A DNA stretch of 40,190 nucleotides from Desulfurococcales archaeon (lineage in GTDB: Archaea > Thermoproteota > Thermoprotei_A > Sulfolobales > Fervidicoccaceae), in NCBI GenBank assembly GCA_027014955.1, contig JALWDA010000096.1, forward strand, positions 1 to 40,190, written 5' to 3'. The translations under genes and the position numbers were made by a program. The notes below the pieces were generated by a model. The model did not search any database, had not been told where the DNA came from, and was given only the letters and a program-made list of their open reading frames with translations. Of the stretch, positions 25,703 through 33,704 are shown piece by piece (the first letter of the stretch is position 1; each line of letters starts with the position of its first letter).

Positions 25703-27268
25703 TTAACCACACTTTCTTAGCGAAGCAACCCTACCCTTGACGCTTCTTGATTTCCAACCGATAACCTCAACATCTACAATACAGGGCCTAGCAAGTTTAC
25801 CACGTAGTTCTACAGTGAGCGGATAGCTTCCCACTGGCCTGGCATAAGTAGAGCTATTCACGGTCTTCTCCACAAATACATCTTTTATAATAGTGCCTTT
25901 GGGGAATGCCATCCTTAGAAAGGCTGGGTCATAAACATGGCGGACTCTCCAGGTGAAGCTCTTAATATACTTCTCATGTCTTTTCAAAAGGCCCTCACTC
26001 CACCTTACAAAGAGGCGGGTATCAGGGAGGGGCATGGCCTTCCTAATATTTATCCGTCTGACCATTAAACCCTCCTTGAGAAGGCGGTCCAAGAAGTCCA
26101 GGTTTTTCTCAAAGGTCTTGCTAGTCTCGCCGGGTAGGCCTAGGACAAAGTTTATTCCCGGGAGAAGATGGGGCATGCCATTACAACCGCGGTGGGAGCC
26201 TATCTGGTTGACTAGTCTTATGGCTTTTAAAGTCTCATCGGGTGTTGTGTTAAGATTATTCGCTTTTATGACGCGCTCATCCGCACTTTCTAGCCCCATT
26301 GCGGCTACATCGCCGGGCGTGTGATACCTTACAATTGCCTTGAGCGCCTCTATGGACTCTTTCTCATTCCTGGCTATGGTGCCTGGGTTAACATTGTCTA
26401 TGTGTATGACAGAGTCGCTGACGACCTGCCTGAGTCCTCTGAATAGTTTTTCCAGTGCATTAGGGTTGGGTTTCGGGAATTCGTCTACGCCAATCGAGCT
26501 TGTTCCATAGACAAGTATATCAGCCTGTCTGCCCACCCTGAATGCCCTTACACCCTGCTTGTAGAGTGCTTCAGCCTCCTTTATTACTGCATTCATGTCT
26601 CTCATCAGAGGCCTCCCATAGAGAGGCTCTACACAGAAGGAGCATCCGCCAGTTATCCAGCGTGCACATCCACGGTAGGTCTCAAGCTCTGCTATTAGGT
26701 TATAGCCATAGTTGGGATGCTGCCTGACAATCTTCGCTCCTAGTATGCTAGCCTTATTAACAAGGTTATAGTCCTCTCTCCTTCTCCAGGGCTCAGCCTT
26801 CTCAGGCCCCTCTACTATGAGGTCATGTAGATATACCTCGATATCTCCTCTTATCGAGGCATCATAGTATTTTTCTAGCTTCCTCGAAGACACTGCTGGC
26901 CTACCACCCTCTAGCCCCATTCCAAACTTTGCCGCTGGGCCAGCTAGGATAGTGAATGTCCTAGAAGCCTGCAGCCTGAGGCCAAGTTCTAGTGCTTCCT
27001 CTGCCTTTAGCGGGTCTGCTGAAAGGTACTTACCCGGTACAACTACACCTGCTATCACGATAGTGTATTTGGACGTATTTGCATCCTTGAAGAAGCTATC
27101 CCAATCGGACCTAGCCTGGTCTATTGTGTAGTATTTAATAATTGCGTCTTTTTCAAGTGCCCATATGGTACCCGCCGCATATCTTGGATAGACGTCTATA
27201 TATGGAGGCACGCCAAGTCCAGCGGGCTCGTCCGTGTACCCATCGAGTATAGTTATTTTGAGGACCAC
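25703..27268 (-). CDS. Radical SAM protein with CX7CX2C cluster motif
   Basis: This 521-residue radical SAM protein resembles the uncharacterised archaeal group COG1031. The cluster cysteines are C201, C209 and C212 in YRGCARWITGGCSFC, a CX7CX2C spacing instead of the classical CX3CX2C. The following segments EPLYGRP, FRVGRQADIL and GINFVLGLPGET fit a radical SAM barrel. The first 190 residues resemble a flavodoxin/B12-binding-like domain without a clear cobalamin motif, and the last 60 are beta-rich. The substrate is unknown. The GTG at 27268 follows GAGGAGGA and overlaps the end of the KaiC-like gene by 16 bases, so the two are coupled. Confidence 0.8.
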   Translation of the reverse strand: MVLKITILDGYTDEPAGLGVPPYIDVYPRYAAGTIWALEKDAIIKYYTIDQARSDWDSFFKDANTSKYTIVIAGVVVPGKYLSADPLKAEEALELGLRLQASRTFTILAGPAAKFGMGLEGGRPAVSSRKLEKYYDASIRGDIEVYLHDLIVEGPEKAEPWRRREDYNLVNKASILGAKIVRQHPNYGYNLIAELETYRGCARWITGGCSFCVEPLYGRPLMRDMNAVIKEAEALYKQGVRAFRVGRQADILVYGTSSIGVDEFPKPNPNALEKLFRGLRQVVSDSVIHIDNVNPGTIARNEKESIEALKAIVRYHTPGDVAAMGLESADERVIKANNLNTTPDETLKAIRLVNQIGSHRGCNGMPHLLPGINFVLGLPGETSKTFEKNLDFLDRLLKEGLMVRRINIRKAMPLPDTRLFVRWSEGLLKRHEKYIKSFTWRVRHVYDPAFLRMAFPKGTIIKDVFVEKTVNSSTYARPVGSYPLTVELRGKLARPCIVDVEVIGWKSRSVKGRVASLRKCG

Positions 27269-28086
27269 TCCTCCTCGCCCGAGTAGGCTTTTCTCCCCTT
27301 CTCGCGAGTCTCTCTCATTTGTTCCATCAAGCCCCTAGGTAGGTGTGCGTCTTCAACCCTCTTCTCGGTTGGTCTTACTACTATCATTCCTACTCCGGGT
27401 ACTATGGTTATCTCATGCGCTCTCAGGTCATGGTTCGTCTGCCTCATTTTTTCTACAAGAACGAATCTCTTAAGGACTCTTCTTACCACGAGCTTCTTGA
27501 ACCTTATGATGCCATCGGCGACATGCTCAAGTCCAAACCCGTAGGCCAAATCGCTCGTAACGGCGTACTGGGAAACAAGCAATGCGGTGACATCCCATTT
27601 GTACAGTACGCGTTTTACGTAATAGCTTATTTTCCTAGCCATTGCTGGCTTATCTATCCAGAATGCACTCATACTGTCCACAACTAGCCGGGTTCTTCCA
27701 TAACCAAGCTCCTTCTTAGCATCTATCACTTTTTGCACAAGCTCTTCGGGCTCGAGCTCTCTTATACTCCACTTATCGTCTCGTCCACGCATGAGCGCGT
27801 CTATTATTATCATCCTCTTTTCTGCTAGTGCCTTCGAAAAGTCAAAACCGAACTGCTGAGCCTGGTTTATTATTGACTCCCGGCTTTCTTCAGTCGTGAT
27901 ATAGATGACCTTGTCCCTATCCTGCACGCCTCTCCATGCAAAATGTATGCAAAATACTGTCTTGCCAGCGCCTGGCTCACCCACGACGGCTACAAAGAAG
28001 CCTCTGGGTATGCCTCCCTCTATGAGTCGATCGAAGCCTTTAACACCAGTAGCCAGCCTCTCGAGCTCCATTGGCTTCTCACACAC
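27253..28086 (-). CDS. KaiC/RecA-superfamily ATPase
   Basis: This is a 277-residue single-domain KaiC-like ATPase of the RecA superfamily. It starts with the typical LATGVKGFDRLIEGGIPRG, has Walker A GEPGAGKT (residues 36-43), an acidic pair in YITTEES, and Walker B RLVVDSMSA. It ends with a charged tail, EEEWSSK. Archaea carry many such proteins, linked to signalling, motility or DNA transactions; the role of this one is unknown. The GTG at 28086 is used; an ATG at 28071 would remove five residues. It overlaps the radical SAM gene and lies 63 bases after the winged-helix gene on the same strand. Confidence 0.85.
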   Translation of the reverse strand: MCEKPMELERLATGVKGFDRLIEGGIPRGFFVAVVGEPGAGKTVFCIHFAWRGVQDRDKVIYITTEESRESIINQAQQFGFDFSKALAEKRMIIIDALMRGRDDKWSIRELEPEELVQKVIDAKKELGYGRTRLVVDSMSAFWIDKPAMARKISYYVKRVLYKWDVTALLVSQYAVTSDLAYGFGLEHVADGIIRFKKLVVRRVLKRFVLVEKMRQTNHDLRAHEITIVPGVGMIVVRPTEKRVEDAHLPRGLMEQMRETREKGRKAYSGEEEWSSK

Positions 28087-28149
28087 TCTTTCCTAACATT
28101 GTTCTACAAAGGTTCGTCACAATTATATTAGACAGGGTTTTTCCAGCTC

Positions 28150-28425
28150 CTATTCGCTTGTTTTCTCCAATATCTCGGCTAGTAGAGGTATCTGGGGGTT
28201 CGTGTAATCTATTGAATATAGTCTTATCCTTCCTATTTTCTTTTCCTTGACAAGACCGAGACTCACGAGGGTTTCGAGGTGTTTTTCAACATTTTTGTGA
28301 TTAAGGCCAGTCATTTTTACTATTCTAGTAATGTTTATCTCTCCTTGGTTGAAGAGTGTTTTTAGAATCTTTATACGGCCTCTGCTCCCAAGCAGAGTTG
28401 TATCAATGTTGTTGTTTTGGTTCAT
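28150..28425 (-). CDS. Small winged helix-turn-helix DNA-binding protein
   Basis: This is a 91-residue winged-helix protein of the ArsR/MarR-like fold. The recognition region includes GEINITRIVKMTGLNHKNVEKHLETL, shown here only by position (about residues 28-53), and the wing is VKEKKIGRIRLYSID. There is no sensor domain or metal site, so it is a bare DNA-binding module. Its ATG overlaps the stop of orc1/cdc6 as ATGA (28422-28425), so the two proteins are made from one message. A role beside Orc1, at an origin or as its repressor, is an inference from this coupling. Confidence 0.8.
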   Translation of the reverse strand: MNQNNNIDTTLLGSRGRIKILKTLFNQGEINITRIVKMTGLNHKNVEKHLETLVSLGLVKEKKIGRIRLYSIDYTNPQIPLLAEILEKTSE

Positions 28426-29663
28426 CTCGCTTCTCCCGCTAGTTTGTTCTCTATGAGTTCTTCGACCTTCTTCTCTAGAACGTCTAGTGGAGCATTGCTT
28501 ATGCCTATAAGCGTGCTTTTTCCTCTAAAGCCCTTCCCACTTGTCTTGGTCTGTATTATCTTCATGTTCCTCATGTCCATGATGTACGTGTAAACCTGTG
28601 TATGTTTCCTTTTTTTCTGCCTAAAGTTCTCGCAGAGCATGTGATAGTTTTCTTCAACGTCTCCTATCCTAACAAAGCCTTCTCCCTTGTCTTTCAGCGT
28701 CTTTATTATTGCTAGTAGTAATAGTAGGTGATGTAACCCGAGAGCCTCTATAGTATCCTGGAGCATTGCTAGCTCCGGCTTTACTATTACGTGGGCCTTG
28801 CGCACGTCTTCTATAGTGACATACCCTCTTCCTTCGCTATCAGCGCTTTCTCCTGCCCTTACTAATATTTCTAGTGCGGTCCTAGCACTACCGGATCCAT
28901 CCTTATCGGCTCCCTCCAGGTCTGCAATATATCTTACCACATTGTCATCAATCACGCCCTCGTGGAACGCTAGGGGTATCCTGTCGCTTAGAATATCGTA
29001 TAATTCCCCGGATGAATAGGGGGGAAATCTTATGATATTCTTCACGAAGAACGTACTGGTAGCTGGCTCAAGAAGGTCAAGCACTTGGGAGCTCCTTGCT
29101 ATGAAGATGAAGTTTATCCTCTTTGTCCTGTGAGGTTCATCGTCGTATGCTCTGACAAGCGTATATGTAGAGCTGCTCCCAGGATTTGATGACACAAAAT
29201 AGTCAAACTCGTCGAGGGCTATTATGGTGTAGAGTTTTCTCCTGTCAAGTTCATCAAGAATAGCTCTCATCATCTCCTGTGTGCTCAGACCTCGTGGGGG
29301 GATATAAATTCCCAGCTCCTTTGCTATAGAGTGGAGTATCTGGGGTAGTGTACGTGCTTTGTAGCAGTTTACATGGACGTACTTTAACTTTATCCCACTG
29401 TTCGATGCCAGTGATGATATAGTCTTTCCGAATACGCGGGATGTAACAGTCTTTCCAGTGCCATAGCTTCCGACTAGTACTACCTTCTGGACGCTTTCCC
29501 CGGGGTTTGTTATTAAGTTCTTGAATGCGTTTGCGAGGCTCTTTAACTGGTTTTCTCTGTGGGGTAGGCGCTGGGGCAGGTATTCTGGGTATAGTTTGGC
29601 CTTGTCTTTGAAGACGCTGGGAGAGCTCAGAACGTCGCTTATTATGTCTTCTGCCGAAGACAA
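28422..29663 (-). CDS. cdc6: Orc1/Cdc6 replication initiator
   Basis: This 413-residue AAA+ protein of the Orc1/Cdc6 family binds origins and recruits MCM. It shows LPHRENQL at the start of the ATPase domain, Walker A GSYGTGKT (residues 65-72) and Walker B ALDEFD (D151-D154). A helical lid and a C-terminal winged helix (about 310-400, ending KSTLIGIS) follow. The length is normal. TTG at 29663 follows AGGGGA. A TATA-like GATTTAAACAAT lies upstream on the minus strand near 29695-29710. I did not find convincing origin-recognition boxes in the short upstream region, although initiator genes often lie at origins in archaea. Confidence 0.92.
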   Translation of the reverse strand: MSSAEDIISDVLSSPSVFKDKAKLYPEYLPQRLPHRENQLKSLANAFKNLITNPGESVQKVVLVGSYGTGKTVTSRVFGKTISSLASNSGIKLKYVHVNCYKARTLPQILHSIAKELGIYIPPRGLSTQEMMRAILDELDRRKLYTIIALDEFDYFVSSNPGSSSTYTLVRAYDDEPHRTKRINFIFIARSSQVLDLLEPATSTFFVKNIIRFPPYSSGELYDILSDRIPLAFHEGVIDDNVVRYIADLEGADKDGSGSARTALEILVRAGESADSEGRGYVTIEDVRKAHVIVKPELAMLQDTIEALGLHHLLLLLAIIKTLKDKGEGFVRIGDVEENYHMLCENFRQKKRKHTQVYTYIMDMRNMKIIQTKTSGKGFRGKSTLIGISNAPLDVLEKKVEELIENKLAGEAR

Positions 29664-29808
29664 TGTGTGTCCCCTGTTCTCTTAATAGCTATGGATTGTT
29701 TAAATCTATAGCGTATCGAAACTATTCTAAAACAAACAATATTACCGCTCTAAAGGGTAAAGCTACCAGTAAGGTTGTGCAAACGCATGAGCAAATAGGT
29801 GCACATTA

Positions 29809-31131
29809 TTGACAAGCATCATAGACGAGATAGTAGCAGAGAGTATGAACAGCATAAGAAGAGCGGGGAAAAAGGAATACGAGAGAACACGCACCCTTAT
29901 TTTAGACATACTATCGCTAGCAGCTGCGGGTTTTATCCTCGACCCAAAACCTAGGGAAATATACGGTATAGTGGGGGAAGGGCGCGGTGACAGTACGGTT
30001 CTAGGAAAATGGAGCAAGACGAGCCCCCTTAGTGCCAGTATAATAAACTCGTTCTCAGCCCACGTGCTAGAGCTTGACGACTGGCTAGCCCCCGGGCTTG
30101 TCCATGCTGGGGCATCCATCATACCTACAATAATATCCCTATCGGAGAAGAACGGTAACACACTAGAGGAGGCAATAGAGGCGATAATGATAGGCTATGA
30201 GATAACCGGCAGGGTGGGCATCCTACTAGGGAAGAAGCATTACAGATACTGGCACACTACATCGACGGCGGGGGGTGTGGGAGTAGCAGCGGCGGTCGCC
30301 AGCCTCCTTGGAAAAGCTCAGGACGAGGTATCAAAGGCCGCGTCAACCGCTGCTGCATATTCGGCTGGCCTCTGGGGCATAATAGGTAGGGAAGTTTCGG
30401 TAAAGCCTCTGAGCACAACGCATGCAGCATTTACGGGCCTCGTTTCCAACGGGCTTGTGGGTTTCGTCCCCCAGTGGAACAAGAAGGTCTTCGAATCAGA
30501 ACGTGGAGTCTGCAGGGTCATGAACGGGGAATGCAATATAGAGAAAGCCCTGTCACCGCCATGGGACATCGCGGTAAATAGGGTATCTCACAAGCTGTAC
30601 CCCGCCTCCAGGAATGCCCAGACGGTCATACAGGTTGCCCTAAAGGCATCTGAGAAAGTAGACGTCCGGGATATAGAAAAGATAGAGCTTGAGGTTTTTG
30701 AGGAGGCTTATCAGGTAGCGGATATTGTCGGTCCGATGACCGTGGATGAGGCGAAGTTCAGCCTAACCTTCCTCACCAGTCTAAGCCTAACAAGGGGTTG
30801 GAGCAGTATATATGACCTGAAGAAGGGTCTACATGACCCCCTTGTAAGAGAGCTTGAGAGGAAAGTGGCTATAAGGATAAGGCCTGATTTCACGGCCATG
30901 TACCCAGAGAAACAGCCAGTACTCCTTAGAATAACCACGCGTAAGAACGGCGTTATAGAAATATATGAGGAAACACCCCTGGGTGACCCCCAGCATCCGC
31001 TTACGAGAGACAATATAGTCAGAAAGGCAGAGATGCTTTCAGAGGAGGCTGGAGAGCCACGTATAAGGGAAATGGTGGCTAGGGTACTAGAGGCAACCTA
31101 TGGCGAGCCCGTTAGGAACCTCATACCTTAG
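29809..31131 (+). CDS. MmgE/PrpD family protein
   Basis: This 440-residue protein belongs to the MmgE/PrpD family, which includes 2-methylcitrate dehydratase and cis-aconitate decarboxylase. Conserved parts include AHVLELDDWLAPGLVHAGASIIP, given here as positions about 84-106, the glycine-rich TTSTAGGVGVAAAVASLLG and KLYPASRNAQ, where most relatives have a KxYP..RxxH-like motif. It stands alone between orc1 and a PhoU-like gene, so no pathway is indicated and the substrate cannot be named. The TTG start at 29809 follows AGGTGC. Its 3' end overlaps that of the convergent AbrB-PhoU gene by 11 bases. Confidence 0.85.
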   Translation: MTSIIDEIVAESMNSIRRAGKKEYERTRTLILDILSLAAAGFILDPKPREIYGIVGEGRGDSTVLGKWSKTSPLSASIINSFSAHVLELDDWLAPGLVHAGASIIPTIISLSEKNGNTLEEAIEAIMIGYEITGRVGILLGKKHYRYWHTTSTAGGVGVAAAVASLLGKAQDEVSKAASTAAAYSAGLWGIIGREVSVKPLSTTHAAFTGLVSNGLVGFVPQWNKKVFESERGVCRVMNGECNIEKALSPPWDIAVNRVSHKLYPASRNAQTVIQVALKASEKVDVRDIEKIELEVFEEAYQVADIVGPMTVDEAKFSLTFLTSLSLTRGWSSIYDLKKGLHDPLVRELERKVAIRIRPDFTAMYPEKQPVLLRITTRKNGVIEIYEETPLGDPQHPLTRDNIVRKAEMLSEEAGEPRIREMVARVLEATYGEPVRNLIP

Positions 31132-32176
31132 GGGGACCCAGCGCCTCAGTCACGTGTATAGAGTTTATAGCGGCCTCAACAATGTCGATACTGTAGGCCC
31201 TTATCCTTCTAAGGCTGTCCAAAACAAGGAACACCTCGGGAGAGACGCCGTTAACTGAGAGCTTCTCCCTTATCCCGTTATCAAGGAGCCTGGCCTCCTC
31301 AATGTGTCTAAGGACCTTACTCGCGTACGTCCTATCCTTTTTGTTAAACCCCCTAACAGCAAGTTTGTATACGTTTTTCGTCAGCTTGAACAGCTCTAAG
31401 AACATCATATCTACATCACTGCCAAACCTAATTTTCACCAAGTTCTTAGCCAGGAGAACCGTATGGTCTGCTATCCTTTCCACACTCTTCAGGAAAACAA
31501 CCAAGTTAAGGGCCTGGGGCAGGTGCTCTAACCCCTGGCTAAACGGACTAAGCTTCCCAGACAAAATTTGGTTGAGCTGCCTCATCGCAAGCAGGAAAAG
31601 CTTGTCGACAACATTGTCCCTCTCCACAATACTTCCTACGATTGAGTGGTTCCCTGTTTTCATTAACCGTTCAAGGTCTTCAAGCATTCCGCGCGTGGTA
31701 TTAGTGAGCTTTTCTATAGATTCTTTAAGCGTCAGGTAGGACGTGTCAACGATTATGTATAGCATGATTTCTTTATCCCTTTCTTCAAAAACCTCGAGCC
31801 CAATAGCCTTACTACGAGCGTTCTCTATGACCTTAACCACATCCCTAATATCGACGTTTTCATACCTAAGCCTTATACTGCCATGGCCTGCTAGGTAGGC
31901 TGACAGAATCTCTATTATTGCTATGGGCAGGCTTTCGGGAGTAACGACTATCTCCTTCTCTCTAGGAATAAAAGAGTCCGAGGGCGAGGGCTGGATTCTC
32001 AGAGAATAGTCGGGAAGAACGTCAATATATATCTCAGAGCCGTGTTTAAGGCCAACAGACTTTACCCACTCCTTAGGAAGCGAGACTATGTAGGTGGAGC
32101 CACCAGTCACCTGTATCCTTCTTACAAAAGACCCTCCAGACCTCCAGACTCTCCCCGCTTTTTTCCCAGGAACCAT
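31121..32176 (-). CDS. AbrB-PhoU fusion regulator
   Basis: This 351-residue protein joins an N-terminal SpoVT/AbrB-type DNA-binding domain (about residues 18-62, VRRIQVTGGSTYIVSLPKEW) to a C-terminal PhoU-like helical domain (about 150-345, two three-helix repeats with an ERIADHT motif). PhoU domains sense or relay the state of phosphate transport. In archaea this AbrB-PhoU fusion is annotated as a phosphate uptake regulator. No pst or pho transporter lies in the window, so its targets are unknown. The ATG at 32176 begins MVPGKKAGRVWRSGG, a basic leader. It converges on the MmgE/PrpD gene. Confidence 0.85.
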   Translation of the reverse strand: MVPGKKAGRVWRSGGSFVRRIQVTGGSTYIVSLPKEWVKSVGLKHGSEIYIDVLPDYSLRIQPSPSDSFIPREKEIVVTPESLPIAIIEILSAYLAGHGSIRLRYENVDIRDVVKVIENARSKAIGLEVFEERDKEIMLYIIVDTSYLTLKESIEKLTNTTRGMLEDLERLMKTGNHSIVGSIVERDNVVDKLFLLAMRQLNQILSGKLSPFSQGLEHLPQALNLVVFLKSVERIADHTVLLAKNLVKIRFGSDVDMMFLELFKLTKNVYKLAVRGFNKKDRTYASKVLRHIEEARLLDNGIREKLSVNGVSPEVFLVLDSLRRIRAYSIDIVEAAINSIHVTEALGPPKV

Positions 32177-32242
32177 ATTCTAACCGCCCCCAATCCACAA
32201 ACCCGTACGTAAACCCTAGTCTAAACAGAGTACTCGAGATTA

Positions 32243-32797
32243 CTACGTGCAAGAGGAACCGCAGTTAACAACCAGCCCCCTATCAGCCAAAAAAGCGCCT
32301 ATACTAAAAATACCCTGTTCCACAGGAATGTACCCCCTAACGACACTATCCTCTATAACATCTACCACGCCTCCCATCCTCTTAAAGAACCTCAAACCAA
32401 CATCATTAAAAACAAGCACTTCTCCCAAAACCCGCGGACATCCCCAGTCCTTGGACAAGCAAAGCATGCCAAAAAGCAGGATACTGCCCAACCCCCTCTT
32501 CCTATAAGCTCTATTAATGCTGAGAGCCGCCCAGCATTCCCCCCTCTCTCTACACACCTCCCCCATTCCAACAACGCGTCCGTCCACAGAAACAGAGATG
32601 AAGCGGCATCCCCTACTAACCATCTCATCGACCAAGCGCTCAACATCCTTAACAATTGCCATGAACCGCATGTAGAGAGAACCCTCATCAAGACCCCTAT
32701 AGTAGTTCATAATGACATGCTCATCCCTCTGGGGGTCAACCTCAGAGATAATAACCTCCCCAACTCTAGATAATCTGAGACATATGATTGGCCGCAA
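32243..32797 (-). CDS. GNAT family N-acetyltransferase
   Basis: This is a 184-residue GNAT-fold acetyltransferase. The acetyl-CoA binding motif is INRAYRKRGLGSILL, preceded by the strand ECWAALS and followed by EVLVFNDVGLRFFKRMGG, the usual motif B. The N-terminal part (YRGLDEGSLYMRF) resembles GNAT domains fused to acyl-CoA synthetases and the Pat-like enzymes that modify Alba or metabolic proteins. The substrate is unknown. The TTG at 32797 is the only canonical start. The frame stays open and protein-like for 20 more codons upstream (to 32857) without ATG, GTG or TTG, so the true N-terminus is uncertain. The C-terminus contains CGSSC. Confidence 0.8.
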   Translation of the reverse strand: MRPIICLRLSRVGEVIISEVDPQRDEHVIMNYYRGLDEGSLYMRFMAIVKDVERLVDEMVSRGCRFISVSVDGRVVGMGEVCRERGECWAALSINRAYRKRGLGSILLFGMLCLSKDWGCPRVLGEVLVFNDVGLRFFKRMGGVVDVIEDSVVRGYIPVEQGIFSIGAFLADRGLVVNCGSSCT

Positions 32798-32902
32798 ACC
32801 AACCCACTCTAGGAGCTTCTCGAGAATAGTATACTCGCAACAACCGTCAAAAAGCCTCTATTCAATAATTTAACAAAAAGACAAACAAACAGTAAAATAG
32901 CA

Positions 32903-32990
32903 TGGCGCCGCGGGCGGGATTTGAACCCGCGCGGGGAGACCCCCACCGGCTTAGCAGGCCGGCGCCTTGGCCAGGCTAGGCTACCGCGGC
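32903..32990 (-). tRNA. tRNA-Ser (anticodon GCT)
   Basis: This is a type II tRNA on the minus strand. The acceptor stem pairs GCCGCGG with CCGCGGC. The anticodon loop CTGCTAA, in a CCGGC/GCCGG stem, gives anticodon GCT, reading AGC/AGU serine codons. A long variable arm (GGGG-GTCT-CCCC) and a T arm with TTCAAAT are present. The discriminator is G, and the terminal CCA is encoded at 32903-32905. No intron interrupts the anticodon loop. Confidence 0.96.
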
Positions 32991-33043
32991 ACTCTGCCCA
33001 TATCTCTATTAGAATCTTGTTGAATACCTGGGTAAAAAATACT

Positions 33044-33478
33044 TTATCCCTCCCTCGGCTTTCTTATAAAGTCTGTGAAGGCCAGCATAAGCTCTATTAT
33101 ATCACGCATAGATATAACCCCGAGGGGCCTCCCCTCATCGTCAACCACGGGAAGATGCCTAATCCTAAGCTCTTTCATTTTCTCCATGGCCTCCTGTATG
33201 CTGGTATCAGGACCCACAGTCACGGGGTCTTCACTCATAATCTCCCACACAGGATACCTACTTGCAAGAAACTCTATACCCCGCGCAATGAGGTAAACCA
33301 AGTCCCTCTCAGTAACAATACCTACCAGCTTGCCGTCAGAGTCAACAACAAGTACGCTACCAACCCGGTTATCGAACATAACCCTGGCGGCCTTCTGAAC
33401 AGGCTCGTCTTTTCCCACTGTGAGAGGAGGAGTGCTCATAACATGCTCCACACGCATTTCTATGCGGGGTCTGCTCAT
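33044..33478 (-). CDS. Two-CBS-domain protein
   Basis: This 144-residue protein consists of a CBS pair and little else. The first domain starts VEHVMSTPPLTV and contains VGIVTERDLV; the second starts IMSEDPVTV and contains RHLPVVDDEGRPLGVISMRDI. CBS pairs bind adenine nucleotides or S-adenosylmethionine and act as energy sensors, but the partner of this stand-alone protein is unknown. The ATG at 33478 is chosen because GGTGG lies just upstream; an ATG 15 bases earlier would add MYGGS. It diverges from the cytochrome c gene. Confidence 0.92.
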   Translation of the reverse strand: MSRPRIEMRVEHVMSTPPLTVGKDEPVQKAARVMFDNRVGSVLVVDSDGKLVGIVTERDLVYLIARGIEFLASRYPVWEIMSEDPVTVGPDTSIQEAMEKMKELRIRHLPVVDDEGRPLGVISMRDIIELMLAFTDFIRKPREG

Positions 33479-33659
33479 GCTTCCACCATACATTTAGTAT
33501 AAAATAGTATTGGGAATAAACTTTAGTCTTCAGACAAGGTTGGACTCAAAACATGGTGCAAACGTCACGCACGCTCATATTAAAATGAGAACTGTATTAC
33601 AGTATTGGAGCCGCACTACGCTTTTATAATAAATTATAAATAAAATCATACTAGTTAGC

Positions 33660-33667
33660 TATAAATA
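33660..33667 (+). promoter_or_regulatory. TATA box of the cytochrome c gene
   Basis: TATAAATA lies about 38 bases before the cytochrome c ATG, which would place the transcript start near 33690 and give a short leader. A second AT-rich box lies upstream (33622-33640). Confidence 0.55.
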
Positions 33668-33704
33668 CAATCGTAGCCCCTTAGGGAAAAGCAGGGGACA
33701 AGCT

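Noticed and set aside
29664-29808. Possible origin-recognition boxes upstream of orc1/cdc6
   Set aside because: The only G-run (AGGGGA on the minus strand) is the ribosome site of the gene, and no repeated ORB-like element is present in this short region.
32921-33502. Plus-strand ORF of 193 codons across the tRNA gene and the CBS gene
   Set aside because: It runs antisense to a clear tRNA-Ser and a clear CBS-domain protein and has no recognisable motif.
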